From contig JBAXHD010000011.1 of NCBI GenBank assembly GCA_037139095.1, positions 1 to 64,000 on the forward strand: 64,000 nucleotides of DNA. Direction: 5' to 3'. A program made the position numbers and the translations under genes. This stretch comes from WLMZ01 sp037139095. Its GTDB lineage: Bacteria > Actinomycetota > Acidimicrobiia > Acidimicrobiales > Ilumatobacteraceae. The notes under the pieces were generated by a model. That model was given only the letters and a program-made list of their open reading frames with translations, was not told the origin of the DNA and ran no database searches. Each line of letters begins with the position of its first letter. The first letter of the stretch is position 1. Shown piece by piece: positions 7,548 to 16,152 of the stretch.

Positions 7548-9179
7548 ATGGCGCAGCGATCGGTTCCTCCACCACAATCGCCAGCACTGGGCCACCTCGG
7601 GGTGCGATCGCTGGCCGACGCTTGGCGGAGCGGGGTTTTCAAGTCGCCACACCAGTGGGCGTTGCAGGTTGACGGAACCTCGATTTCATACCGCGAACTC
7701 GACGAGCGCGCCCGCTCCATTGCCGCCGCCATCTCACAAGGCGACCCCACTGGGGCGCCCGTGGCTGTGCTCGGTCAACGCAGCCTCGACGCGTATCTGG
7801 GCGTGCTCGGCGCAGTGCTCGCCGGCCGCACCTATGTGCCCTTGCACGCCGGTTTTCCGGTGGAGCGCACCGGTGGCATGCTGCGTCGATCAGGGGCAGC
7901 CACGCTGGTAGTGGGCCCAGAGGCCGACGATGCAGCTCGACCGCTACTGGAATCGTGCGAGGGCGACCTGACGGTGCTCTTCCCAACGCGTCGCCTGCCC
8001 GAATGGAGTGCAACTTCCGGAACGGGCCTTCGGCTAGATGCGCGAGACATTGCCACGACGCCACATGTCGAGACCCCAATCGTCAGCGATGAATCGATCG
8101 CGTATCTGCTCTTTACCTCGGGCAGCACCGGCATGCCCAAGGGAGTCGGCGTCAGCCAGGCCAACGTGTCTGCGTATCTGTCACACGCGGTCAGTGCCTA
8201 CGAATACACACCTGCCGACCGTTGCTCACAGATGTTCGACCTTACGTTCGACCTCAGCGTGCACGATCTATTCGCGACATGGATGGCGGGAGCGTGCCTG
8301 TGCGTTCCGACGAAACGAGCAACGATCGCCCCAGCCAAGTTCATCCGCGACGAAGAAATCACGGCGTGGTTCTCGGTGCCTTCGGTAGCGATGCTGATGG
8401 ACCGCATGCGAACGATGAAGCCCGGCGCGTATCCAAGCCTGAGAATCAGCTTGTTCTGCGGCGAAGCGCTTCCCGCCAGCGTTGCTCAGAAATGGAGCGC
8501 TGCCGCTCCGAACTCGACGGTGCACAATCTCTACGGCCCCACCGAGGCAACCATCGCGATCACCTCGTACGAGTGGACTGCGAATTCCAGTTCCGGAACT
8601 GCAGTACCGATTGGCAGACCATTCCCCGGCCACGAGGCTGCGATCGTTGATACCGCAGGGCACACCGTGGGCGAGGGTCAGCGCGGCGAACTGTGTGTTG
8701 CTGGGCCACAGGTGACCCAGGGCTACTGGGATGACCCAGAACGAACAGCTGCGAGTTTCGTGATCTTGCCCGGCAGCAGCGACCGCTGGTATCGCACCGG
8801 CGATCTTGTCGAGTGGTCACCCGACGACGGTCTGATTTTCCACGGACGCATTGATGATCAGGTACAGGTCATGGGATTTCGCGTCGAGCTCGCCGAGGTA
8901 GACGCTGTGCTGCGCGCCGCTTTGCACACCGAGTCGGTGATCACTGTGTCGTATCCTGCCGGATCAGCGGCCGAAGCGCTGTACGCCTTCGCCGTGCGTG
9001 ACGCTGCTCACGGCGATCACGGCGACGAAGCGGCTGCCCTTACAAGGTGTCGCGAAGTATTGCCCCCGTATATGGTTCCCAAGCAAGTGTTCTTCATCGA
9101 TCATCTGCCGCTCAACAGCAACGGCAAGATCGATCGGGCTGCGCTGAGCAAGACGCTTGAAGGGCGAGCCAATGAGTGA
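7548..9179 (+). CDS. DltA-like amino-acid (carrier protein) ligase, AMP-forming
   Basis: Adenylating enzyme of 543 residues that should activate a carboxylate, most likely an amino acid, and load it on the carrier protein encoded next. Motifs in order are the P-loop LLFTSGSTGMPKG (about 186-198), FDLSVHDLF, LFCGEALPASVA and NLYGPTEATIAITSYEW (closest to DltA, D-alanine-carrier ligase), WYRTGDLVEW, GRIDDQVQVMGFRVEL and the C-terminal NSNGKIDR with its catalytic Lys. The ATG at 7548 follows a strong ribosome site (GGAAGGACGGGAG). It overlaps the ACP gene by 8 bases. No DltB or DltD is visible, so teichoic-acid alanylation is not implied. Confidence 0.88.
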   Translation: MAQRSVPPPQSPALGHLGVRSLADAWRSGVFKSPHQWALQVDGTSISYRELDERARSIAAAISQGDPTGAPVAVLGQRSLDAYLGVLGAVLAGRTYVPLHAGFPVERTGGMLRRSGAATLVVGPEADDAARPLLESCEGDLTVLFPTRRLPEWSATSGTGLRLDARDIATTPHVETPIVSDESIAYLLFTSGSTGMPKGVGVSQANVSAYLSHAVSAYEYTPADRCSQMFDLTFDLSVHDLFATWMAGACLCVPTKRATIAPAKFIRDEEITAWFSVPSVAMLMDRMRTMKPGAYPSLRISLFCGEALPASVAQKWSAAAPNSTVHNLYGPTEATIAITSYEWTANSSSGTAVPIGRPFPGHEAAIVDTAGHTVGEGQRGELCVAGPQVTQGYWDDPERTAASFVILPGSSDRWYRTGDLVEWSPDDGLIFHGRIDDQVQVMGFRVELAEVDAVLRAALHTESVITVSYPAGSAAEALYAFAVRDAAHGDHGDEAAALTRCREVLPPYMVPKQVFFIDHLPLNSNGKIDRAALSKTLEGRANE

Positions 9180-9435
9180 ACAAGAGACCGCAATGAAGGC
9201 GTTTGTTGTCAGCTTCCTGATTGATCGCGCCCGCCGATTGGGATTCGACAGCCTTGAGGTTGACGGCGACTTCGATTTCTTCGAGTCAGGCCTGCTCGAC
9301 TCGTTCGGACTGATCGAACTCATCGACAGCGTCGAGTCGAGCTTCAACCTCCAACTCGACTTCACCGACATGGATCCCGACGCTTTCACCACCGTGCATG
9401 GTCTCGTGAAATCGTTGATGAGCGCTGAGCCGTGA
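9172..9435 (+). CDS. Acyl/peptidyl carrier protein, DltC-like
   Basis: Free-standing carrier protein of 87 residues. The phosphopantetheine site is Ser44 in FFESGLLDSFGLIEL, with the usual acidic four-helix pattern around it. It is the expected partner of the adenylating enzyme whose end it overlaps (ATGAGTGA). In turn its stop overlaps the GTG start of the GNAT gene (GTGA), so the three proteins are made as one translational unit. The length matches DltC and discrete peptidyl carrier proteins rather than fatty-acid AcpP, whose site is DSLD. The amino acid or acyl group carried is unknown. Confidence 0.9.
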   Translation: MSEQETAMKAFVVSFLIDRARRLGFDSLEVDGDFDFFESGLLDSFGLIELIDSVESSFNLQLDFTDMDPDAFTTVHGLVKSLMSAEP

Positions 9436-9920
9436 CCGAGCACGGTGTCACTATCGTGCTGCCCGAGCGAGGTGACCCACGCTTTGATCAGGTCGAGGCG
9501 TTGTTCGCCGAACACATCGAGCATCTGCGCAGCGTCGGCCAACTCGTTCCGTTCGTCGAGAACGCTGCGCAGTTGTGGCGCAGCAGCGTCGAGAAGGCCG
9601 TCGGCAGGCTCGGCACAATTCAGATTGCAGTTGATGGCGATGAGGTCGTTGCGTTTTGTTACGGGCTGATACGCGCGCTCCCCGATTACCTCGGTGGAGA
9701 GAAATTCGCGACCATGCCGCACTTCTATGTCAAAGAGTCGCATCGCGGGCTCGGCGTTGGCACCCGGCTTCGTGAGTCGTTCGTGCAGTGGTGCCTCGAA
9801 CGTGGCTGCGCATCGGTCGAGAGTTATGTGTCCCCCGGCGACCTGCGTGCATTCGAGTTCTGGCAACGCTCTGGCTTCATTCCTGAGCACACCCAGATCC
9901 GCCGCTTCCTCACGAGTTAG
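9432..9920 (+). CDS. GNAT family N-acetyltransferase
   Basis: Acetyltransferase-fold protein of 162 residues with a recognisable acetyl-CoA-binding loop, YVKESHRGLGVGTRLRESFV, and the C-terminal GNAT pattern AFEFWQRSGFIPEH. GTG start overlapping the ACP stop. Because it is coupled to a ligase and carrier pair, it may transfer the carrier-bound group rather than acetyl-CoA; carrier-protein-dependent GNATs are known, but this is inference. Its stop overlaps the convergent stop of the large ABC-like gene by 4 bases. Confidence 0.85.
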   Translation: MTEHGVTIVLPERGDPRFDQVEALFAEHIEHLRSVGQLVPFVENAAQLWRSSVEKAVGRLGTIQIAVDGDEVVAFCYGLIRALPDYLGGEKFATMPHFYVKESHRGLGVGTRLRESFVQWCLERGCASVESYVSPGDLRAFEFWQRSGFIPEHTQIRRFLTS

Positions 9921-12712
9921 AGCGTGTCAAGCAGCGACACCAACCCGCCGCGGCGGCGGCGCTGCGAGCCGGCGAGGCGATAGGTGAGCTCGCCATCGAG
10001 TTCGGTGCGCACGACCACGCCGTCGGCAACAAGTGCGTCGAGTGTCGATGCGAGATCTGTGCTGTAGCCCTGCGCCTCGATTTCCGCTGTGGTCGACACA
10101 CCGTTGCGAGCCAAGTAGGCATAGAGCGCACGCTCCGCCGGCGATCGATCGAGGACACCTGCCGCGCCGCCGGAGATGGCCAGTCGGTGCAAGCTGCGCA
10201 GCACGGTGGTCCCGCGAGCGACGGCTGAGAACGTGGTGAGCGCTCCCCCGGCAGCCTCTAGGTCGCCAAAATGGTTGCCGGCCTTCACCGTCGCGACGCG
10301 GCGATCGCCGTCGAACAGTTCGACGCTGCCATCGACGACGATGAACACGCGGTCAGCCACCTCACCGGTGGCGATGATCGTCTGGCCGTCGTCGAAGCGT
10401 TCGGTGACCAGCCGCGTTGCGAGCTGGGCCAACACCTCAGGGGACAACGTGACCAGGCCCGGTATCGATCCGAGGTCACTCGAAGGGTCGACGCCATCGA
10501 GCATGCGCTGCCACAACCGGGTGAACACGCCCCGCCGAGCAAGGAGTTCGGCTCGGGTTCCGACATCGACCACCCCGCCGCGTTCGAGCACGACCACCTG
10601 ATCGCTGGCGTCGATCAGGTCGAGACGGGGCGTTGTTGCAATCACGATGCGGCCCTCAAGGTAGCGACGGGCGCCAGCCCAGAACTCCTCGCCTGCCTCG
10701 AGGTCGAGGCCCACGGTGGGATCGCTGATGATCACGACCTCTGCGTGGCTGAGCAGCACACGTGCCAGACCAATGCGCGCCCGATCTTGTGGTCCGATGG
10801 GCCTGAGGCGACCCCCTACGAGCGTGTTCGTCCCGTCGGGGTACCGAGCAACGAGGGCAGACAAACCGGCTGCAGCAACCGCCGCATTGATCTCGTCGGC
10901 CGTCGCCTGCGGGCGCAGCACCGTGAGGTTCTCGGCCAAAGTGGCCTCGAGCACAGCGGAGCGCGCCGGGAGCACGGCAACGTGACCGGAGATATCTCTG
11001 CGAGAGGCTGTGGCAAGGTCCACTGCGTCAAGCAGGACCCGTCCGGCCGTCGGCACCTCAAGCCCTGCTGACACAGCGACGATCGATTCGCATCCGCTAC
11101 CGACGGGACCAACGAGCATGACCCACCGCGAAGGCGTCGCGGTGAATGAGACGTCGGTACATCCACCCGACCTATCGGGCTCGCCATATTCCAGATTCTC
11201 AGCGTGCAGGGCACTGGGTCTCGCTGGAAGCGGCACAGGATCTGTTGGCTCAGGGCGTCGAAGGGGAGCCAGCAATACGTTCCGGAGCCTGCGCATGTAC
11301 GGCGCCGCCTCATGCAGCCGGATGAGCACCGCCGGCAGGCTCGACAGTGCCTCGGCGACTGTGCGTACGTACAGCACAGCTGCCGTCGCCTCGCCGATCG
11401 ACAGGTCCGCACGCAAGAAGCCAACCACCCCAATGACGATGAGCACGCCGAGCTGACCGATGGCGAACGCCGTGAGACCGAAGGCCTCCCCGAAGCGTTC
11501 GAGACGGGTTGTCCAAGAACGCACTTCATCGGCCTCGTGACCGAAGCGTCGCCGGAAATGGTCCTCGGCCCGGATGGCACGCACCGATGCCACAGTGCTG
11601 ACAGCAGCATCGGTGGTCTCGCTGAGCGCCGTCTTCAGATCGAGCCGATGATGGGCCAACGATGTCCAACGAGATGCAACGATGCGACGGATGACCTCGA
11701 AGATCAGCACCGCCCCAATCAGCATCATGCCGATCGGGACGTCGATCCAAAGCACAAGGGACAGCGACAGTAACAAGCTGGCAAATGCCAGCACACCATC
11801 GGTCTGCGCCTTCAGCAACGCCTCTTGCACCTGATCGACGTAGCTGGTGCATCGGCTGAGCATGCTCGGTCGTCCAAGTGTTCCGGCCTCGACGAGCACC
11901 GTGTCGTGAACGCGTTCGAACACTGCGTCTTGCAGTCGGCGTGCACTGCGCGATGTGGCGTTGATTGCAAGCGCGACGGCAACGGCTCGCAAAATCACTG
12001 CGGCGATCACCACGCCGAGAAAACGAAGCAGTTTCCTGATGAACGAACTGATCCGCGCGTCGCTGCGTTGGCGAGCGGCATCAGGGTGCAGAACCAACTC
12101 ACTGATAAGGAAATCAAAACCCTTCGCACGGTTCAGCGCATTGGCACCAGTTGTCGGTGCGCGCAAGGCATCGAGCTCGGCCCGCTCGATGCGGCCGTCG
12201 GCAACGATCGCTTCGAGGACGGGACCATAGGTGTCCGCGACATCATTGGCATTCAGGGCAATAGCTCTCCTCAACAATCCGTCGGTGCGGTATGCCAGCC
12301 CGTCAGCAAAGAGGGCATCGAGAAGTCCGGTCGAACTGGCCTCGAGCGCGCTCGTTGCGGTGGCGCGAATTCCCACCAACGCGGACTCACGATCGACGCC
12401 GCTGAGATCGATCGTGTTCAGGATCGCGGGGTTGTCCGACTGCGCCGCCAACCAGTTCCCGACGAACTGGTTGCCCTTGTCCCCAACGTCGAATGTGTTG
12501 AGCGCAGTGCGCAGCAGGTCACCGGTGAGCAGGGGCAGTATGCCCAGCAGGGCGAAGAGGAGCAGCGACACAGCAAACTGCAGGCCGAACACGCGTCGGA
12601 ACCCGCGCGTGAACGGCCAAAAGGCTCGCACCATCTCTGAGACTGTCGCACGCCCGGGTAGCTGAGGTCGCAGAGAGTCGAGGTTGGAGTCATCCGACTT
12701 CACGTCACCCAC
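9917..12712 (-). CDS. ABC-exporter-like fusion with degenerate ATPase, cyclic-nucleotide-binding-like and winged-helix-like domains
   Basis: Fusion protein of 931 residues. N-terminal membrane helix about 40-62; soluble insert about 63-225; ABC-exporter-type membrane helices about 228-450; nucleotide-binding domain about 500-735; cNMP-binding-like beta-roll about 762-845; winged-helix-like tail about 858-915. The ATPase motifs are all altered. Walker A is GPVGSGCES (Cys541, TGC at 11090-11092, replaces the essential Lys). The signature is PIGPQ, Walker B is IISDP, and the H-loop His is absent (IATTPR). In the beta-roll FGDLE is present but the usual phosphate-binding Arg is not seen. GTG start at 12712, 7 bases after the acyl-CoA dehydrogenase stop. 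Confidence 0.85.
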   Translation of the reverse strand: MGDVKSDDSNLDSLRPQLPGRATVSEMVRAFWPFTRGFRRVFGLQFAVSLLLFALLGILPLLTGDLLRTALNTFDVGDKGNQFVGNWLAAQSDNPAILNTIDLSGVDRESALVGIRATATSALEASSTGLLDALFADGLAYRTDGLLRRAIALNANDVADTYGPVLEAIVADGRIERAELDALRAPTTGANALNRAKGFDFLISELVLHPDAARQRSDARISSFIRKLLRFLGVVIAAVILRAVAVALAINATSRSARRLQDAVFERVHDTVLVEAGTLGRPSMLSRCTSYVDQVQEALLKAQTDGVLAFASLLLSLSLVLWIDVPIGMMLIGAVLIFEVIRRIVASRWTSLAHHRLDLKTALSETTDAAVSTVASVRAIRAEDHFRRRFGHEADEVRSWTTRLERFGEAFGLTAFAIGQLGVLIVIGVVGFLRADLSIGEATAAVLYVRTVAEALSSLPAVLIRLHEAAPYMRRLRNVLLAPLRRPEPTDPVPLPARPSALHAENLEYGEPDRSGGCTDVSFTATPSRWVMLVGPVGSGCESIVAVSAGLEVPTAGRVLLDAVDLATASRRDISGHVAVLPARSAVLEATLAENLTVLRPQATADEINAAVAAAGLSALVARYPDGTNTLVGGRLRPIGPQDRARIGLARVLLSHAEVVIISDPTVGLDLEAGEEFWAGARRYLEGRIVIATTPRLDLIDASDQVVVLERGGVVDVGTRAELLARRGVFTRLWQRMLDGVDPSSDLGSIPGLVTLSPEVLAQLATRLVTERFDDGQTIIATGEVADRVFIVVDGSVELFDGDRRVATVKAGNHFGDLEAAGGALTTFSAVARGTTVLRSLHRLAISGGAAGVLDRSPAERALYAYLARNGVSTTAEIEAQGYSTDLASTLDALVADGVVVRTELDGELTYRLAGSQRRRRGGLVSLLDTL

Positions 12713-12719
12713 TGCTGGA

Positions 12720-13865
12720 TCATCCGAACGTGTTCTTCGCGATCACCATTCGCTGAATCTGGTTGGTGCCTTCGTAGATCTGAGTAATTTTCGCGTCGCG
12801 CATCATGCGCTCTACCGGGAACTCGTTGGTGTAGCCGTAGCCACCCAAGAACTGCACGGCATCGGTAGTGACCTGCATAGCCACGTCGCTGGCGAAACAC
12901 TTCGCCATTGCGCCAGCAACCGACAACTCACCGTGCGGATCGCCATCGTCGACAATTGCACACGCACGAAACACCAATTGGCGAGCGGCCTCAATGCGCA
13001 TCGCGCAATCGGCAACCATCCACTGCAGACCTTGATTGTCGGCGAGCGGACGACCAAAGGTGCGGCGCTCTTTCATGTAACCAATCGCAAAGTCGAGCGC
13101 GCCCTGAGCGATGCCCACGGCTTGCGCCCCGATGGTTGGGCGACTGCGATCGAGTGTGTGCATGGCCACTGCGAAGCCTTGGCCAACTGCGCCGATGCGA
13201 TGCGAGTCGGGGACGCGCACATCGTTGAATCGAATGACTCCGGTAGGTGATCCCTTGATGCCAAGTTTGTGCTCGAGTTTGTCGACCTCGACACCCCACT
13301 CGGCCTTCACCAAAAATGCAGTGAGACCGGTGTGGCGATCGGGAGACGTGCGTGCAAACACCGTGTAGAGATCGCTGATGCCAGCGTTGGTGATCCAGCA
13401 TTTCGAGCCATTGAGAATCCACGAATCGCCGTCGGCTTCGGCCTTGGTGGTCATCGAGGCCACATCGCTTCCGGCATCGGCTTCGCTGAGCCCGTAACTG
13501 GCTTGGCTCTCGCCACTGCAAATGCGCGGGATATAGGTGCTCTTCAATTCTTCGCTACCAAAGTTGAGCACCGGCAGCATCGCCAACTTGCTGATGAGGA
13601 ACATCAGGCTTGTGGCCGCGCACGCCGCAGAGATTTCCTCGGCCACGATGGCCTGGTCGACCAACGATGCGCCAGCGCCGCCGTACTCAACCGGATACGA
13701 CAAGCCCGTGAGCTCCATCGATTTCAAGGCTTCGAACGCCTGCCAGTTGTAGGTGCCGTTGCGATCGGTCTCGGCCGCCTGCGGAGCAATCTTGTCTTTG
13801 GCGAACTGGCGCACGACGGCGCGTAGTTGACGCTGCTCGTCGGTGAGGGTCATTGATTGGGTCAC
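12720..13865 (-). CDS. Acyl-CoA dehydrogenase
   Basis: FAD flavoenzyme (381 residues) that forms the 2,3 double bond in an acyl-CoA thioester and passes electrons to ETF. Family signatures are clear: YGLSEADAGSDVASM and WILNGSKCWITNAG in the FAD/substrate region, and near the C-terminus GGYGYTNEFPVERMMRDAKI with IYEGTNQIQR, which carries the catalytic Glu region. GTG start at 13865, with an ATG four codons later as alternative. It sits 14 bases after a hypothetical gene and 7 bases before the ABC-like fusion, so cimA, hypothetical, this gene and the fusion form one co-directional run. Chain-length specificity cannot be read. Confidence 0.93.
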   Translation of the reverse strand: MTQSMTLTDEQRQLRAVVRQFAKDKIAPQAAETDRNGTYNWQAFEALKSMELTGLSYPVEYGGAGASLVDQAIVAEEISAACAATSLMFLISKLAMLPVLNFGSEELKSTYIPRICSGESQASYGLSEADAGSDVASMTTKAEADGDSWILNGSKCWITNAGISDLYTVFARTSPDRHTGLTAFLVKAEWGVEVDKLEHKLGIKGSPTGVIRFNDVRVPDSHRIGAVGQGFAVAMHTLDRSRPTIGAQAVGIAQGALDFAIGYMKERRTFGRPLADNQGLQWMVADCAMRIEAARQLVFRACAIVDDGDPHGELSVAGAMAKCFASDVAMQVTTDAVQFLGGYGYTNEFPVERMMRDAKITQIYEGTNQIQRMVIAKNTFG

Positions 13866-13879
13866 TGGGAGTCTCCGGT

Positions 13880-14404
13880 TCAGGCGCCGGTGAGCTGACG
13901 CCAGTTGTCTGGGTATGAGTCGGCCGCTTGTTGCGGGGTGAGCCGCAGCGTTGACTCGGGCACGAGGTCGGCAATGTGGCGACCCTCGGTGTAGTGCTGG
14001 GTGGTGTGCGATACGCCCTCAAACAGTTCGCGGCGGCGAGCGACGAGCGCGGCCGACGGCTTGGGGTCGAACCAACCCCAGATCGTGAATGCAATGGTGA
14101 GGTCATGCACCACTGGCGCCCGACCAAAGAGCGAAGCGCGACGCAACGCAATGTTGAGACAACCGCGCACGGCGTCGTTGGCTGACTCGCCTGCAGGCAC
14201 GTTCAATGTGGGGCGAAGACGCTCGGCCAAGGTGAGCGCATAGCCCTGATCGGGGCCTTGGTATCCAAGCTGGCTGCCGCTTGGCTGACGACCCTGAATC
14301 TCGCCGGGACGATCTGGCGACCAGCTCGCAGGAACAGAGTCGGGTGACTCGTAGGTGCGAACTGCTTCGACAGCGGGGACGGGAGCGAACTTAGGAGCAG
14401 CCAT
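13880..14404 (-). CDS. Hypothetical protein
   Basis: Protein of 174 residues that I do not recognise. It looks soluble, with a Pro-rich N-terminus (AAPKFAPVPAVEAV) and a segment DNA-encoded as LTIAFTIWGWFDPKPSAAL. No signal peptide or membrane helix. It starts 11 bases after the cimA stop and ends 14 bases before the acyl-CoA dehydrogenase, so it should be transcribed with cimA. The longer open frame upstream lies antisense-like within cimA in another frame and was rejected as N-terminus. Confidence 0.65.
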   Translation of the reverse strand: MAAPKFAPVPAVEAVRTYESPDSVPASWSPDRPGEIQGRQPSGSQLGYQGPDQGYALTLAERLRPTLNVPAGESANDAVRGCLNIALRRASLFGRAPVVHDLTIAFTIWGWFDPKPSAALVARRRELFEGVSHTTQHYTEGRHIADLVPESTLRLTPQQAADSYPDNWRQLTGA

Positions 14405-14415
14405 GACCCTTAGTT

Positions 14416-16032
14416 CTATCCGGCGGAGTGCAGCAACCCAAAGACCAGCGACTCTTCGAGGGCACGCCACGAAGCTTCGATGATGTTGCAGCTCACGCCG
14501 ATGGTGGTCCACGAGCGGTCGCCGTTCGTTGCGTCGATGAGCACACGGGTGATCGCGCCAGTGGCAGTTGCCCCATCGAGGATGCGCACCTTGTAGTCGG
14601 TGAGATGCACCTTGGAGAGCTCTGGGTAGCGGCCGGAGAGCGCGGCGCGCAGCGCCATGTCGATGGCGTTCACCGGTCCGTTGCCTTCGCATGTGTTCAC
14701 GAAGCGCTGATCGCCAATCCACACCTTGACGGTGGCCTCGGTGATGAAGTCGGCACCGGGAAGATCGTCGGTGATCACGCGCATACTCTCGACCCGGAAG
14801 AAATCTTGCTGCCATCCGGCTGCCTTGCGCATCAACAACTCGAGCGACGCATCGGCGGCCTCGAAGTGATAGCCCTCGTGCTCGAGGCGCTTGAGATCGT
14901 CGATGACCTGGTTGATGGCCGGACCATCCATGCTCAGCCCAAGCTCTTCTGCCTTCACGGTGATGGTGGCGCGACCCGCCATCTCACTGACCACAAAGCG
15001 GGTGCCGTTACCGACGAGTTCAGGATCGATGTGCTCGTACGCATCCTTGGCGCGCACAATGGCCGACACGTGTAGGCCGGCCTTGTGCGCGAACGCTGAC
15101 GACCCCACGTACGGCGCCTGCGGATTGAGCGGACGGTTCAACACCTCGGCCACATGGTTACTCACCGACGTGAGCCGCTCGAGGCGACCTTCGGGCAGAC
15201 ACTGCATGCCCAACTTCACCTGCAGGTTGGGGATCACTGTGGTGAGGTTGCAGTTGCCGGTGCGCTCGCCAAGGCCGTTGAGCGTGCCCTGGATATGGCG
15301 TGCCCCGGCACGCACCGCCGCCATGCTGTTCGCTACAGCGCATCCGGTGTCGTCGTGGCAATGGATGCCAATGATCACATCGTTGCCAACGTGACGATGC
15401 ACTGCGCCAACAATTGCCTCGACCTCGTGTGGCAGCGAGCCGCCATTGGTGTCGCACAAGACAAGGTGGCTCGCACCCTTGATGACTGCAGCTTCGAGCG
15501 CACGCAGTGCGAACTCGGGGTTGGCCTTGTAGCCATCGAAGAAGTGCTCCATGTCGACAAGCACGCGTCGTCCGTGACCAACGAGAAACTCCACCGAATC
15601 GGAGATCATCGCAGCGCCCTCTTCGAGCGTTGTCTGCAGCGCGTTGAGCACGTGATAGTCCCAACTCTTGGCAACGATGCAGACCGCCGATGTGTTCGCG
15701 TCGATGAGGTTGCGCAGCGTTGCGTCGTCGTCGACCTTGCCAGCCGGGCGACGGGTGGAACCAAACGCAACCATCGTGCTGGTGCTCAGGGTGAGCTCGG
15801 TTGCCGCACGTGCGAAGAACTCGATGTCTTTGGGGTTGGCGCCTGGCCAGCCACCCTCGATGTAGTGCACACCCAAGAAGTCGAGTTGTTCGGCGATACG
15901 CAGTTTGTCTTCGACCGTGGCCGACACACCCTCTACCTGCAAGCCGTCGCGCAGCGTGGTGTCGAACACCTCAATAGCTCGTGCGACGCCCCCGCTGCTT
16001 GCGGTGCTGAGATTTTCGGTTGATGTACTCAT
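14416..16032 (-). CDS. cimA: (R)-citramalate synthase
   Basis: Condenses pyruvate and acetyl-CoA to citramalate, the threonine-independent entry to isoleucine. It has 538 residues, the usual CimA length. The HMG-CoA-lyase-type TIM barrel opens with VFDTTLRDGLQVEG (DTTLRDG at 24-30). It continues with GIHCHDDTGCAVANSMAA (metal-binding HxH) and NGLGERTGNCNL, and a LeuA-type C-terminal allosteric domain occupies about 400-530. Length and motif details fit CimA better than LeuA, which is present separately at 38146. The leader upstream codes for a peptide with four consecutive Ile codons and an intrinsic terminator, supporting the isoleucine assignment independently. Confidence 0.92.
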   Translation of the reverse strand: MSTSTENLSTASSGGVARAIEVFDTTLRDGLQVEGVSATVEDKLRIAEQLDFLGVHYIEGGWPGANPKDIEFFARAATELTLSTSTMVAFGSTRRPAGKVDDDATLRNLIDANTSAVCIVAKSWDYHVLNALQTTLEEGAAMISDSVEFLVGHGRRVLVDMEHFFDGYKANPEFALRALEAAVIKGASHLVLCDTNGGSLPHEVEAIVGAVHRHVGNDVIIGIHCHDDTGCAVANSMAAVRAGARHIQGTLNGLGERTGNCNLTTVIPNLQVKLGMQCLPEGRLERLTSVSNHVAEVLNRPLNPQAPYVGSSAFAHKAGLHVSAIVRAKDAYEHIDPELVGNGTRFVVSEMAGRATITVKAEELGLSMDGPAINQVIDDLKRLEHEGYHFEAADASLELLMRKAAGWQQDFFRVESMRVITDDLPGADFITEATVKVWIGDQRFVNTCEGNGPVNAIDMALRAALSGRYPELSKVHLTDYKVRILDGATATGAITRVLIDATNGDRSWTTIGVSCNIIEASWRALEESLVFGLLHSAG

Positions 16033-16102
16033 CGGTGCTCCTTGAGCTGTTGTGGCAAAGGATCTAGGTGGGCTTCAGTAGGCCTTGTGGCGGGAAATAA
16101 AA

Positions 16103-16124
16103 GAGCCGCCCGTAGGGGCGGCTC
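16103..16124 (-). terminator. Attenuator terminator in the cimA leader
   Basis: Perfect 9-bp GC-rich hairpin (GAGCCGCCC / GGGCGGCTC, 4-base loop). On the minus strand it is followed by TTTTATTT. It lies between the leader peptide and the cimA start, so it ends transcription before the gene: an attenuator rather than a gene-end terminator. Confidence 0.85.
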
Positions 16125-16128
16125 AGCA

Positions 16129-16152
16129 GCGCACGTCGTGAATGACGTGCGC
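16129..16152 (-). promoter_or_regulatory. Pause or competing hairpin after the Ile leader peptide
   Basis: Perfect 9-bp stem (GCGCACGTC / GACGTGCGC) with a 6-base loop. It begins at the leader peptide's stop codon and sits directly before the terminator. A ribosome stalled on the Ile codons would cover its first arm. I could not identify a clear antiterminator pairing; GAGCCGC at 16170-16176 could compete for the 3' arm of the terminator. Confidence 0.6.

Noticed and set aside
7548..9435. Teichoic-acid D-alanylation (dlt) operon
   Set aside because: The ligase and carrier protein resemble DltA and DltC, but DltB and DltD are missing and the neighbours are unrelated to wall teichoic acid.
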